Notes: generated by a model not told the origin, from the sequence alone. Shown: positions 5,359 through 13,140, counted from the stretch's first letter. The stretch is 13,304 nt of DNA from Clostridia bacterium (GCA_017938645.1 JAGBBE010000173.1:1-13304), one strand, 5' to 3'. Numbers and translations: made by a program.

Positions 5359-6180
5359 ATGGATATTTACGCAGCAGTCACCGACCGCATCATCGCCCAG
5401 ATGGAACAAGGCGTCATCCCGTGGCATAAACCGTGGATAGCAAGCGGCTTTGCCATCAGCAGAAGCACGGGCAAGCCCTATAGCCTGCTCAATCAGATGA
5501 TACTGGGCAAGGCCGGCGAATATGTCACATTCAAGCAATGCCAAGAGGAAGGCGGCAAGGTGAAGAAGGGCGAAAAGGCCAGCATGGTGGTCTTCTGGAA
5601 GTGGATGGACGTCAAGGACGAGGAAACCGAGGAAGTCAAGCAGATCCTGTTTCTGCGTTATTTCTCCGTGTTCCATATTGACCAGTGCGAAGGACTAACG
5701 CCGAAGCACGTGCAAATTTTCCCCGATGTCGCCTCCGCCGATCAGAACGCCGACCAGATCATCGACGGCTATGTGCAGCGCAGCGGCATCAGGCTGATCA
5801 ATCGTGATGGGGACAGAGCCTATTATCAGCCATCCACAGATACAGTGACGCTTCCCAATAGGAAGCAGTTCAAGGCAACAGAAGAGTACTACAGCACAGC
5901 ATTCCACGAACTGACCCACAGCACAGGCCACAAAAGTCGACTGGACAGGCTGGAACGTACTGCGTTCTTCGGATCAGAGGCTTACAGCAAAGAGGAGCTG
6001 ATTGCAGAGATCGGAGCAGCCGCACTGGTCAACCACACTGGACTCGAAACCTCTGCCAGTTTCCGCAACAGCACAGCGTATCTGCAAAACTGGCTGCAGG
6101 TGTTGAAGAATGACAAGCGGTTCATCGTCAGCGTCGCAAGCAAAGCTGAGAAGGCTGTCGAGCTAATTCTCGGAAGCTAA
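5359..6180 (+). CDS. ArdC-like antirestriction protein (ssDNA-binding domain plus zincin metallopeptidase)
   Basis: ArdC proteins of conjugative plasmids bind single-stranded DNA and protect incoming DNA from restriction. Residues 1 to about 120 of this 273-residue protein match the ArdC N-terminal domain (IPWHKPW at 20-26, YSLLNQMIL, KKGEKASMVVFWKW). The C-terminal half is a zincin-like metallopeptidase with HELTHSTGH (183-191), giving two zinc histidines and the catalytic Glu, and a helix EELIAEIGAA (212-221) carrying the likely third ligand. Length is normal and the frame intact. AGGAGGA lies before the ATG. The gene sits between the YqaJ-tail-like gene and a resolvase, which marks a mobile element; mcrBC is 1.4 kb away. 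Whether this copy acts against McrBC cannot be told from sequence. Confidence 0.93.
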   Translation: MDIYAAVTDRIIAQMEQGVIPWHKPWIASGFAISRSTGKPYSLLNQMILGKAGEYVTFKQCQEEGGKVKKGEKASMVVFWKWMDVKDEETEEVKQILFLRYFSVFHIDQCEGLTPKHVQIFPDVASADQNADQIIDGYVQRSGIRLINRDGDRAYYQPSTDTVTLPNRKQFKATEEYYSTAFHELTHSTGHKSRLDRLERTAFFGSEAYSKEELIAEIGAAALVNHTGLETSASFRNSTAYLQNWLQVLKNDKRFIVSVASKAEKAVELILGS

Positions 6181-6192
6181 TAGTCACTATTG

Positions 6193-6313
6193 AGTTTTTG
6201 CCCCGAAAACTGTTTTGAAAACGAAAGGGCCATTTGTATTCCTTTTACAGAATCAAGCGGTTTTTGGGGTAAAAACGCTGACTACAACCTTAGTTTTTGA
6301 GCACGAAAACTGT
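6193..6313. promoter_or_regulatory. Candidate res site upstream of the resolvase
   Basis: Three AT-arm palindromes lie in 121 bases before the resolvase. R1 is AGTTTT-N7-AAAACT (6193-6211), R2 is GTTTTT-N5-AAAAAC (6260-6276) and R3 is AGTTTT-N8-AAAACT (6292-6311). R1 and R3 also share flanking bases (CGAAAACTGT). Centres are about 66 and 34 bases apart, close to the three-subsite layout of Tn3/gamma-delta res, with the widely spaced site farthest from the gene. A further AGTTTTT at 6331 touches the ribosome binding site region. Assignment as res is inference from layout and neighbour. Confidence 0.58.
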
Positions 6314-6352
6314 CAGCAATAACAGATGTTAGTTTTTACAGGAGGAACACCT

Positions 6353-6937
6353 ATGATATACGGTTACGCACGCTGCAGCACCAACGAGGATAAACAGGAT
6401 ATCAACCGTCAGATTCGCGAACTGAAGACAGCGGGAGCGGAAGAAGTCATTTTTGAATTCGAACACGGCGACGCCAAAGTGAAGCAGAATTTGCAGATGC
6501 TCCTAGAAACCGTGCAGGAAGGCGACACGATCATCACGCTAGAAGTCAGCAGACTGTCACGCTCCACACAGCAGCTGTGCGAGATCATTGATGTCATTCG
6601 TGATAAACGCCTCCGCCTGATCATCGTCGGCAGCATCACCATCGACTGCAGAAACGGGCAAGCCGATCCCATGAGCGAGGCATTTCTGCAGATGGCCGGT
6701 GTGTTTGCGCAGCTGGAACTGGCAATGATCCGAGCCAGAGTGAAAAGCGGCATGGAGAACGCGAAAGCCAAAGGCAAGAAAATCGGCAGGCCACAAACCA
6801 CCAGAAAGGATGTTCCTTCTGTATTTTTCAAGCATTATCCAACATATATCGCAGGGAAAATGAACGTAAGCGAGCTGGCGCGGGTGTGCGGACTGAGCAG
6901 GCCGACAATTTACAAATATCTACAACTGCTAGCATAA
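6353..6937 (+). CDS. Serine recombinase of the resolvase/invertase family
   Basis: This 194-residue protein has the normal size of small resolvases, which cut and exchange DNA through a 5'-phosphoserine link. The N-terminus YGYARCST places the nucleophile at Ser9. SRLSRS supplies Arg67 and Arg70, and AQLELAMIRARVKSG with Glu122, Arg127 and Arg129 forms the E-helix entry, followed by AKGKKIGRP. The C-terminus (about 170-191, NVSELARVCGLSRPTIYKYL) is the helix-turn-helix. AGGAGG lies before the ATG at 6353; the nine-codon longer frame has no site. Small size means resolvase or invertase rather than a large integrase, so it probably does not by itself explain the tRNA att site. The palindromes just upstream are its likely substrate. 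Confidence 0.95.
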   Translation: MIYGYARCSTNEDKQDINRQIRELKTAGAEEVIFEFEHGDAKVKQNLQMLLETVQEGDTIITLEVSRLSRSTQQLCEIIDVIRDKRLRLIIVGSITIDCRNGQADPMSEAFLQMAGVFAQLELAMIRARVKSGMENAKAKGKKIGRPQTTRKDVPSVFFKHYPTYIAGKMNVSELARVCGLSRPTIYKYLQLLA

Positions 6938-6939
6938 AA

Positions 6940-6971
6940 CAGCCCGCTTTCCCCGTAAGGAAAGCAGGCTG
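6940..6971. terminator. Convergent terminator between resolvase and sugar operon
   Basis: CAGCC plus GCTTTCC (6940-6952) pairs with GGAAAGC plus GGCTG (6959-6971), with one mismatch, around CCGTAA. The plus side is followed by GTGTTTCC and the minus side by TTTTA, so it may serve both the resolvase and the leftward operon. Between here and 7074 only a 7-bp repeat, TGATGAT/ATCATCA (7012-7034), is seen. Confidence 0.66.
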
Positions 6972-7074
6972 AGTGTTTCCGTATTATCGCCCGAAGCGAC
7001 GGTCCAAGTTTTGATGATGAAAGCAGAATCATCAGAAAGTACTGGTCGGCAATGCGCGTAACGCTCCCTCGATA

Positions 7075-8121
7075 TTACACAGCATCCATCCCTGCGATCA
7101 GGCGGTCGATGCTGGCTTCAACATCAAAATACTTGTGATTGGTGTCCACAATCGCAAGCGTAAGTTTGTCCAACGCATTGTGGGCTTCGTAGTAGGGCAC
7201 AAGGCGCTGAAACTCCTCTTCGGTTCTGCGATAATCAAACTTGTTATCATGCAATCCCATTTCAATCACAAGGGGTCTGGGAGCGATCAGAGCACAGATT
7301 TCTGCATCCTGCATGCGCAGCGCTGCACCCTGCCAGGCCCAGTCCGGCCAACAGTAGCTTTCTCTCTCACTAAAGTAGGCTGAGGAATGTGCCGAGCGGA
7401 TGCGCGTATCCAGCGCTGCCATCATCTGCGTGTAGAAGCCGCCATAGGACAGTCCGATCATGGCTATATGCGAAGCATCAATTTCCTTCAGAAGCGTCAG
7501 TGCATCCAGGCTGCGTGTCAGGCAGTGCACTTCCAGAGCCGTAATTGAGCCTCCAAGCTGCCTAAGTGCGGCGTCTGTTTCATTGCGATTATACGGAAGG
7601 CCGTAGCCGGGGAAACAGGGTTTGTCCTCTTCATCCTCACACCACAAGAGCATCTGCGGTGCAAAGACAGCCACGTCGCGCTTGAGCAGCAGCTGAACAA
7701 CATGGGAATAGTTGTTTTCTCCATGCAGGTCTGAGCACAGTTCCGGCGTTCCCTGTCCTCCGTGCTGACAGATAATCAGCGGGAAAGGACGGGATTGGGT
7801 GAGCGGCAGGTACAGCAGACCATAGTACAGAAAACCAGGGAAGATTTCAAACTGCACCCTCAGCATCCAGTGCGTTTCCAGCTCAGCTCTCTCACGAATG
7901 ATCATCTTCGGAGGCTCGCCGGATTCAGGAGCAGTCAGGGGCCAACCAAGCAGTTTCTTGAGTTCCTCGCGATAGAATGCCTGTTCATCCCGTGCGCGCT
8001 CCGGAGGCATCCAGTCCAGACGCGCCTGTTTGCCTTCCAACTGTTTTTGACGAATCAGCTGTTTCACGCTGCTGCGGTACTCTTCCCGGTATTGCCGCGA
8101 GATTTCTTTATCTTCGAACAT
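7075..8121 (-). CDS. Alpha/beta-hydrolase, probable carbohydrate esterase
   Basis: This 348-residue cytoplasmic protein (no signal peptide) has an alpha/beta-hydrolase layout. ICQHGGQG (117-124) is the oxyanion segment, GLSYGG (223-228) carries the nucleophile Ser225, GLHDNKFDY (289-297) holds a probable acid residue and TNHKYF (327-332) the His329. The long N-terminal helical extension (1-60) and the chain as a whole resemble acetyl-xylan-esterase-like or Abhydrolase_7-type proteins linked to glycan use. It is the last gene of the operon after the solute-binding protein, separated by a strong hairpin (8185-8217). Removal of acyl groups from imported oligosaccharides is the likely role. The substrate is unknown; a peptidase-like alpha/beta-hydrolase is a less likely alternative. 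Confidence 0.86.
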   Translation of the reverse strand: MFEDKEISRQYREEYRSSVKQLIRQKQLEGKQARLDWMPPERARDEQAFYREELKKLLGWPLTAPESGEPPKMIIRERAELETHWMLRVQFEIFPGFLYYGLLYLPLTQSRPFPLIICQHGGQGTPELCSDLHGENNYSHVVQLLLKRDVAVFAPQMLLWCEDEEDKPCFPGYGLPYNRNETDAALRQLGGSITALEVHCLTRSLDALTLLKEIDASHIAMIGLSYGGFYTQMMAALDTRIRSAHSSAYFSERESYCWPDWAWQGAALRMQDAEICALIAPRPLVIEMGLHDNKFDYRRTEEEFQRLVPYYEAHNALDKLTLAIVDTNHKYFDVEASIDRLIAGMDAV

Positions 8122-8184
8122 GCTCTTTTCATCCTGCCTTGTTTACTTGCTTGCAAAGCATTCGTTCAGCAATAGTTTTGGAAG

Positions 8185-8217
8185 GAACTGCCCGGCTTAC
8201 ATGAAACCGGGCAGTTC
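8185..8217 (-). terminator. Intercistronic hairpin after the solute-binding protein gene
   Basis: A perfect 11-bp GC-rich stem, GAACTGCCCGG (8185-8195) with its complement (8207-8217), lies seven bases after the stop of the binding-protein gene. No proper T-run follows. Such hairpins after binding-protein genes often protect the mRNA or attenuate the next gene, here the esterase. Confidence 0.62.
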
Positions 8218-8224
8218 GTTGGGT

Positions 8225-9721
8225 TTACTTCAGGCTGCTGTAAATCGCGTCCGCCTGCTCGATCACTTCGTTCAGACCGCCATCAAGCAGCTTCTGATAC
8301 TCGGCCTTGTAGGTTTCCATTTCGATCTTGCCGGTGATGTACTCATCGCGGATCTGGGCAATCTTGGGCAGCAGATCGGCCTGATACTCGATGTATGCTT
8401 CGGTGGCGTAGGTGGGCATCTGAACGTAGAAGTACTCTTCGTTGAGGAACAGACCCTTAACAAATTCCTGATTCAGCTCGTCCAGCTCATCACGGGACTT
8501 GCCGCTGCACATAACCTGCTCATAGCCATCAGCCGTCCAGTAGATAGCCAGTTTGCCGTGGAACAGACCAGCGGCATAGGCGTTGACAAAGTTGTCAACA
8601 TGAGGAGCGATGATGGTGGGCTTGCCGTCCTTCAGTTCGTAATGGACGCCTTCAATGCCGTAGTTCCACAGCTTGATGCCTTCCTCGGAGAAGAACCAGT
8701 TGGCCAGCTTCACCAGCTTATCAGCCTTTTCCGCGCCAGCCACGGTGATGCAGAACTGGCAGCCCAGCTTGGCGCGGGCGGGAATCAGCTGCGTGCCTTC
8801 GGGGCCGGCAATGGGAGCTACGCAGATCGCCTTGGCTTCCGGCACGGTAGCGCGGTTGGTGGTGGTGAAGGTGCGGCACTCCTGCGCCCATGCGATGATC
8901 GCGCCTGCCATGTTATCGTTCATCTGCTGATAGGCGCTATTCATAACAACGGTCTGGTATTCCTGGTTGATCAGTTTTTCACTGTAGAGCAGGCGCATTC
9001 CTTCGAGGAAGGATTCATACGCAGGATGCTCACTGACAAGCGTATACTTCCCATCGTCAGTCACGCAGAACATACCATCAGCAGTCGCCTTGATTCCGAA
9101 GATGTTGAGCATATGAACCATGTCGAAGAAGGTAAGTGGGATCTCGTTGGCAACGCCGTCGCCGTTGGGGTCGTTGTCACGGAAGGCGCGCAGCACGTCC
9201 AGCCACTCTTCCCATGTGGTGGGAGCAGCCTTGCCGACATTGGCCAGCCAGTCTTCACGGATGATGGTGGACATGGCATAGGGGAAGTCGAATACGCGGG
9301 CAACGCCGTAGGTCTTGCCGTCGGAAGCCTGCTTGAGCATGACCTTGTCGTCCTCGGTCAGGTAGGACAGGTAATCCGGGGCGTACTGGGGCAGCAGGTC
9401 GTCCAGCGGAATGATGGCGCCCTGTTCAACCAGCATGGGAATGTTGGCTTCAGGGGTGATGATGACGTCGGGGAGCTTGCCGGACGCCACAACTGCGCTC
9501 AGCTTTTCGGTAAAGCTGGCAGAGGGAATCCACTGGAAGTCAATCTTGGTGTTGGTCAGCTTCTGCATCTCGTCTGTAAGCACCGTGTTGTCCGGCTCCA
9601 TGAACGCGTTCATCTCAGCGAAGATGGACAGCGTTTCCGGTTCCGCAAACAGAGTGTCCGCACAGGCAGTGGAGCCCATCAGCAGGCACAGGGTCATGAG
9701 CAGCGCGAGCAGTTGTTTCAT
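8225..9721 (-). CDS. Extracellular solute-binding protein of LplA-type oligosaccharide transporter
   Basis: This 498-residue exported protein captures sugars for an ABC importer. Residues 1-20 (MKQLLALLMTLCLLMGSTAC) are a signal peptide; Cys20 may be lipidated, although STAC lacks the usual Leu at -3, so plain cleavage after ACA is possible. The mature protein has the family-1 binding-protein layout: KLPDVIITPEAN (82-93), TTWEEWLDVLRAF (168-180) and the EF-hand-like loop DNDPNGDGVANEIP (182-195) typical of LplA/YtcQ proteins. I start it at 9721 because GGAGGTATC lies before this ATG; the longer frame to 9754 would include that site. Two permease genes precede it and an esterase follows. No ATPase gene is present, so a shared MsmK-like ATPase elsewhere is expected. 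Confidence 0.95.
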   Translation of the reverse strand: MKQLLALLMTLCLLMGSTACADTLFAEPETLSIFAEMNAFMEPDNTVLTDEMQKLTNTKIDFQWIPSASFTEKLSAVVASGKLPDVIITPEANIPMLVEQGAIIPLDDLLPQYAPDYLSYLTEDDKVMLKQASDGKTYGVARVFDFPYAMSTIIREDWLANVGKAAPTTWEEWLDVLRAFRDNDPNGDGVANEIPLTFFDMVHMLNIFGIKATADGMFCVTDDGKYTLVSEHPAYESFLEGMRLLYSEKLINQEYQTVVMNSAYQQMNDNMAGAIIAWAQECRTFTTTNRATVPEAKAICVAPIAGPEGTQLIPARAKLGCQFCITVAGAEKADKLVKLANWFFSEEGIKLWNYGIEGVHYELKDGKPTIIAPHVDNFVNAYAAGLFHGKLAIYWTADGYEQVMCSGKSRDELDELNQEFVKGLFLNEEYFYVQMPTYATEAYIEYQADLLPKIAQIRDEYITGKIEMETYKAEYQKLLDGGLNEVIEQADAIYSSLK

Positions 9722-9770
9722 TTGGGTGATACCTCCTAGAACTTTATTTTTCAAAGCACACTTGCTTTGG

Positions 9771-10640
9771 TTACCCCTTGATGGAGCCGATCATTACGCC
9801 CTTGACAAAGTACTTCTGCAGGAAGGGATAAAGGATCAACATGGGAAGCATGGAGAAAATCAGCATAGCGCTCTTCAGGCGCAGTGACAGACCATATCCC
9901 TCCAGACCGCCGATTCCGTACATACCCGCCGCGTCGGCGGAAAGCACAATGTCCTTCAGCGCAAGCTGGAAGGTGTACTTTTCAAAGTCTGTCAGGTACA
10001 TCAGCGGCTTGAAGTAGTCGTTCCAGTGGCCCACGATGACCCACAGGGCAACGGTCGCCAGCGCCGCCTTTGCCAGCGGCAGCACGATTTTGAACAGAAT
10101 GGTCAATTCGTTAGCGCCGTCGATGCGCGCCGATTCATGCAGCGACAAAGGAATCGACTTCAGAAACGTGCTGAGGATAATCACGTGATACGGCGCAACC
10201 AGCACAACCAGGATCAGTGAAGCGAAGGAGTTGAGCAGTCCCATTTTCTGAACAACCAGATACTCCGGAATCATGCCCGCCACAAACCACATGGGGAAAA
10301 ACACAATGACGGTATAAAGCTTTTTGCCGGAAAACCTGCCAAATGCAATGGGATAAGCCGCCAGCAGCGTAACTGTGAGGCTGGCAAGACAGCCTACACC
10401 CGCCACGAACACCGAGTTCCAAAACGCGCGAAGCACATAAGCAGAGTTAAAGAACTTGGCATAGGCGTCCAGGCTGAAGCCCATGGGATAGAAGGTGACG
10501 TCTCCGCGCAGAAGGTACAGGTCATCGCTGACGGATTGCGCAAAGAGATTGAGAATCGGATAAACAATGACCATACACAGCAGGATCATGAAAATGATAT
10601 TGAATACTCCGAAAATACGCTGTCCTCTTGTCTGTCTCAT
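9771..10640 (-). CDS. Sugar ABC transporter permease, LplC/YtcP type
   Basis: This 289-residue inner-membrane protein has about six hydrophobic segments, starting at IFGVFNIIFMILLCMVIVYP. The cytoplasmic EAA loop is ESARIDGANELTILFKIVLP (169-188), the contact to the ATPase. The C-terminal KYFVKGVMIGSIKG is the usual ending of carbohydrate permeases of the MalG class. It pairs with the preceding gene, whose stop codon is 13 bases upstream. I start at ATG 10640, with GGTGG five bases before; an in-frame GTG at 10649 has that site directly adjoining and is less likely. A 6-bp hairpin (9752-9769) separates it from the binding-protein gene. Confidence 0.95.
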   Translation of the reverse strand: MRQTRGQRIFGVFNIIFMILLCMVIVYPILNLFAQSVSDDLYLLRGDVTFYPMGFSLDAYAKFFNSAYVLRAFWNSVFVAGVGCLASLTVTLLAAYPIAFGRFSGKKLYTVIVFFPMWFVAGMIPEYLVVQKMGLLNSFASLILVVLVAPYHVIILSTFLKSIPLSLHESARIDGANELTILFKIVLPLAKAALATVALWVIVGHWNDYFKPLMYLTDFEKYTFQLALKDIVLSADAAGMYGIGGLEGYGLSLRLKSAMLIFSMLPMLILYPFLQKYFVKGVMIGSIKG

Positions 10641-10653
10641 ATCATCCACCGCC

Positions 10654-11613
10654 TTACCAGAGACTGACTTCCGAGATCTTTCTGCTCACCGCATTAGCGC
10701 CTGCAACCAGCAGCAAAGACACCACGGAATTAAACATGCCAATCATCGAACCGTAGCTGTAATTGAAGTTCACAATACCCTGCTTATACACATAGGTCTG
10801 GATCACTTCGGAACTTGTCAGATTGGCGGTATTCTGCAGCAGATAGACCTTTTCAAAGTTTACGTTCATGAGGTTGCCGATCTGCAGAATCAGCATGATC
10901 ACGATGGTGGTACGGATGCAGGGCAGCGTTACATGCCATGTTTGCTTCCATCGGCCTGCGCCGTCAATCACAGCTGCCTCATACAGCTGCGGGTCGATGG
11001 AGGTAAGCGCGCTGAGATAGACGATGGCATTCCAGCCCATCAGCTGCCAGATACCGGAGATCACAACGATGGGTCTGAAGTACTTGGCGTCGCCCATAAA
11101 ATAGATGGGTTCCTTGCCAAACAGTCGGAATATGTTGGCCAAAGTGCCTTCGTTGGGCGAGAGGAAGGTAATAATCATGGAAGCGAAAGCAATGGTTGAA
11201 ATAAAATACGGCAGATAGCTGATGGTCTGCGTGAACTTTTTGAACATGCCCGGGCGAAGCTCGTTCAAAAGAAGCGCAAAGAGGATGGGAACCGGGAAAA
11301 CAAATGCAAGGCAATAGAGGTTGAGCACAATGGTATTGGAGAGAATCGAACCAAAATCCGGGCTGGAAAGGAATTTCTCGAGATACTTAAGCCCTACGAA
11401 CTTGGAACCATCAAAGCCTTTGAGCACCTTATAGTCATAGAAAGAAACCCTGAGCCACAGCATGGGCCAGTATTTGAACAGTGCAAAGTAAACCAGCACC
11501 GGCAGAATGATCAAATACATGTAGCGGTCTGCCCAGAGTCTGCGGCAGTACTTTTTGATTCTCTGAGACGGGCTTTGATACGCAGAAGGAACCGGATGCA
11601 ATCCGTTGTTCAT
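10654..11613 (-). CDS. Sugar ABC transporter permease, LplB type
   Basis: This 319-residue membrane protein is the first gene of the operon. A short cytoplasmic N-terminus (QRIKKYCRRLWADRY) is followed by about six hydrophobic segments (MYLIILPVLVYFALFKYWPM first). The EAA loop YEAAVIDGAGRWKQTWHVTLP lies at about 211-231. The segment PMLWLRVSFYDYKVLKGF is characteristic of LplB/YteP-type permeases for complex oligosaccharides. GGAGGG lies ten bases before the ATG. Transcription probably starts near 11723, giving a leader of about 110 bases, under control of palindromes at 11739-11758 and perhaps 11669-11682. Confidence 0.95.
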   Translation of the reverse strand: MNNGLHPVPSAYQSPSQRIKKYCRRLWADRYMYLIILPVLVYFALFKYWPMLWLRVSFYDYKVLKGFDGSKFVGLKYLEKFLSSPDFGSILSNTIVLNLYCLAFVFPVPILFALLLNELRPGMFKKFTQTISYLPYFISTIAFASMIITFLSPNEGTLANIFRLFGKEPIYFMGDAKYFRPIVVISGIWQLMGWNAIVYLSALTSIDPQLYEAAVIDGAGRWKQTWHVTLPCIRTTIVIMLILQIGNLMNVNFEKVYLLQNTANLTSSEVIQTYVYKQGIVNFNYSYGSMIGMFNSVVSLLLVAGANAVSRKISEVSLW

Positions 11614-11668
11614 ATGGAAGAATCCCTCCTTGTTGGCTATGCAGTCTTTTCATTGTTCTGAACCAAAA

Positions 11669-11682
11669 TGCAGCAATCTGCA
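11669..11682. repeat. 14-bp palindrome in the leader of the sugar operon
   Basis: TGCAG-CAAT-CTGCA is a perfect 5-bp inverted repeat about 45 bases downstream of the predicted transcript start. It could be a second operator or a small leader hairpin. Weakly supported; the rest of 11614-11729 shows no recognisable riboswitch. Confidence 0.3.
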
Positions 11683-11729
11683 CATCTTCACTTCAGCCTA
11701 CTATCATTGCTTCTATTAACAGTACTTTA

Positions 11730-11758
11730 AGTATAGCATTGTGGCTTTTATGCTACAA
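11730..11758 (-). promoter_or_regulatory. Promoter and operator of the sugar-uptake operon
   Basis: On the minus strand TTGTAG (11758-11753) and TATACT (11735-11730) have 17-base spacing, and TGC before the -10 makes it extended. A 20-bp imperfect palindrome, TTGTGGC-N6-GCTACAA (11739-11758, one mismatch), covers the -35 and spacer. The adjacent regulator at 11882 is the obvious candidate to bind it. Confidence 0.66.
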
Positions 11759-11829
11759 AGCAATAAAAAAGCGAAACTTTCTCAAAAAGAAAACGGTATC
11801 TCAGCCGTCGAAACCCCCAGGTTTCCATA

Positions 11830-11859
11830 TTGCATTCCATATTTTGAATGTGATATCAT
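11830..11859 (+). promoter_or_regulatory. Possible promoter of the divergent regulator
   Basis: TATCAT (11854-11859) preceded by TGA forms an extended -10; TTGCAT (11830-11835) is a weak -35 at 18 bases. CATTC-N8-GAATG (11833-11850) and two CCATATT copies 12 bases apart (11825, 11837) overlap it. Confidence 0.42.
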
Positions 11860-11881
11860 AAAAGATAAGGTGGTGAAAAGT

Positions 11882-13024
11882 ATGCAGATTCCTATTCTGA
11901 TCGAACCGGATTATGAGCGTTCTGCCTGGGCGCAGATTGTGCTCAACGGCATTCGAACAGAAGCTGCAAAGCTGAAATACAAGGTCTGTATGCTGGATTC
12001 CGACAGCTATACCACGCTTGATTGGGACGTTGTTTTCGAAAACGGAGAGCGCATGGTTCTGGTCCTTGCGCCGTCCATCTTCTGGGCTCCCGGGATGCTC
12101 TCCTACTTTGAGGAACAGAATATTTCCGTCATCCTGGTCGTTTTTGATCCTTCTGAAACAGCGCCGGTTCGAGGTCTGGTTCGAATGGACTATGTGCATG
12201 CCATGAAGCGTCTGCTGCGCTATCTGGAAGACTGCGGGCGCAAACGCATTGCCCTCTACGGCGTAAACCCAACCTATTTTGTAGACGATCTAAAAACCAG
12301 CTGCTTTAAGTCATGGAATTCCGCCCATGAGACAAGCGTCTATCCAGCCTATGCCTCTTTATCGGAATGCTTCGATTCCTTCCTTCCCCATGCACGCTCC
12401 TATGACGCTGTGATCTGTTCCAATGCCACGGTTGCGCTCTCGTTGGTACAGCATCTCGGACAGCACAGCATCCGTGTTCCGGAGGACATCTATATTGCCA
12501 GCTTTGGCTACAACAAGCTCTCGGAATCCATTTCGCCGTCAATTACCTGTGTCACGTTGGATTATGAGGAGGTTGGCCGTCAGTCTGTACGGCTTTATTC
12601 CTGGCTGATCCGGCAAAAGCCCTGCTCCAACGTATCAGTCCGTGTACGTTCCCATCTGATGATCCGCGAGTCCACTGCTATGCAGAACCCCGCTGCGAGT
12701 GAAGCAAAGTCCAGCCTCGCAACGTCTCCCTCGACTCCCAAGGATGTGTATCTGTACTGTGACCCGGAGGCAAAGCGTCTTCAGGCCATTGAAAGCATTC
12801 TCAACATCTGCGATGAAACGGACGAACAGCTCATCCAGGGTCTTCTGAACCGTCTGACCAATACACAACTTGAAGAAAGCTTGTTTCTTTCATCCTATGC
12901 TCTGCGTTACCGGCTGAAGAGACTGATGGCTTTGTCTCACTGCGAACACAAGAATGAACTGATTGAATTCCTGACGTTTTACCGGAAAATGATTTCGAAA
13001 GAGGAAAAAACAGTTTGTACGTGA
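11882..13024 (+). CDS. Regulator with LacI-like sensor domain and C-terminal LuxR/GerE-like helix-turn-helix
   Basis: Residues 1 to about 265 of this 380-residue protein form a periplasmic-binding-like sensor of the LacI/GalR kind: MQIPILIEPDYERSAWAQIV starts the first Rossmann half, CGRKRIALYGVNP and YDAVICSNATVALSLVQHLG are typical, then VPEDIYIASFGYNKLSESIS and ITCVTLDYEEVGRQSVRLYS. There is no N-terminal LacI helix-turn-helix. Instead, after a linker rich in Ser, Ala and Pro, residues about 312-365 (LLNRLTNTQLEESLFLSSYA, then LRYRLKRLM and NELIEFL) look like a GerE/LuxR helix-turn-helix. I start it at ATG 11882, with AGGTGG before it; the 47-codon upstream extension has no site and crosses the promoter. 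It probably senses a sugar and controls the divergent uptake operon. Confidence 0.86.
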   Translation: MQIPILIEPDYERSAWAQIVLNGIRTEAAKLKYKVCMLDSDSYTTLDWDVVFENGERMVLVLAPSIFWAPGMLSYFEEQNISVILVVFDPSETAPVRGLVRMDYVHAMKRLLRYLEDCGRKRIALYGVNPTYFVDDLKTSCFKSWNSAHETSVYPAYASLSECFDSFLPHARSYDAVICSNATVALSLVQHLGQHSIRVPEDIYIASFGYNKLSESISPSITCVTLDYEEVGRQSVRLYSWLIRQKPCSNVSVRVRSHLMIRESTAMQNPAASEAKSSLATSPSTPKDVYLYCDPEAKRLQAIESILNICDETDEQLIQGLLNRLTNTQLEESLFLSSYALRYRLKRLMALSHCEHKNELIEFLTFYRKMISKEEKTVCT

Positions 13025-13140
13025 AGATTTTCCGGTGGATGTTGTGGCGATACAGGTTCGGGCAGCAGCAGGAATGTGCGGTAAAGCATTATGGCTCAAA
13101 AGAGTGGTTATCAGCATAAGTGTTGTAACCGTTCAATCGA

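Noticed and set aside
8120..9739. 539-codon open frame opposite the solute-binding protein gene
   Set aside because: Low-complexity Val/Gly/His/Gln-rich translation typical of an antisense shadow; the minus strand encodes a clear exported binding protein.
10567..11199. 210-codon open frame opposite the LplB-type permease gene
   Set aside because: No domain and no ribosome binding site; the permease on the other strand has its EAA loop and membrane segments.
11614..11729. Riboswitch in the leader of the sugar operon
   Set aside because: Only a 5-bp palindrome is seen; no conserved riboswitch core or terminator/antiterminator pair could be found.
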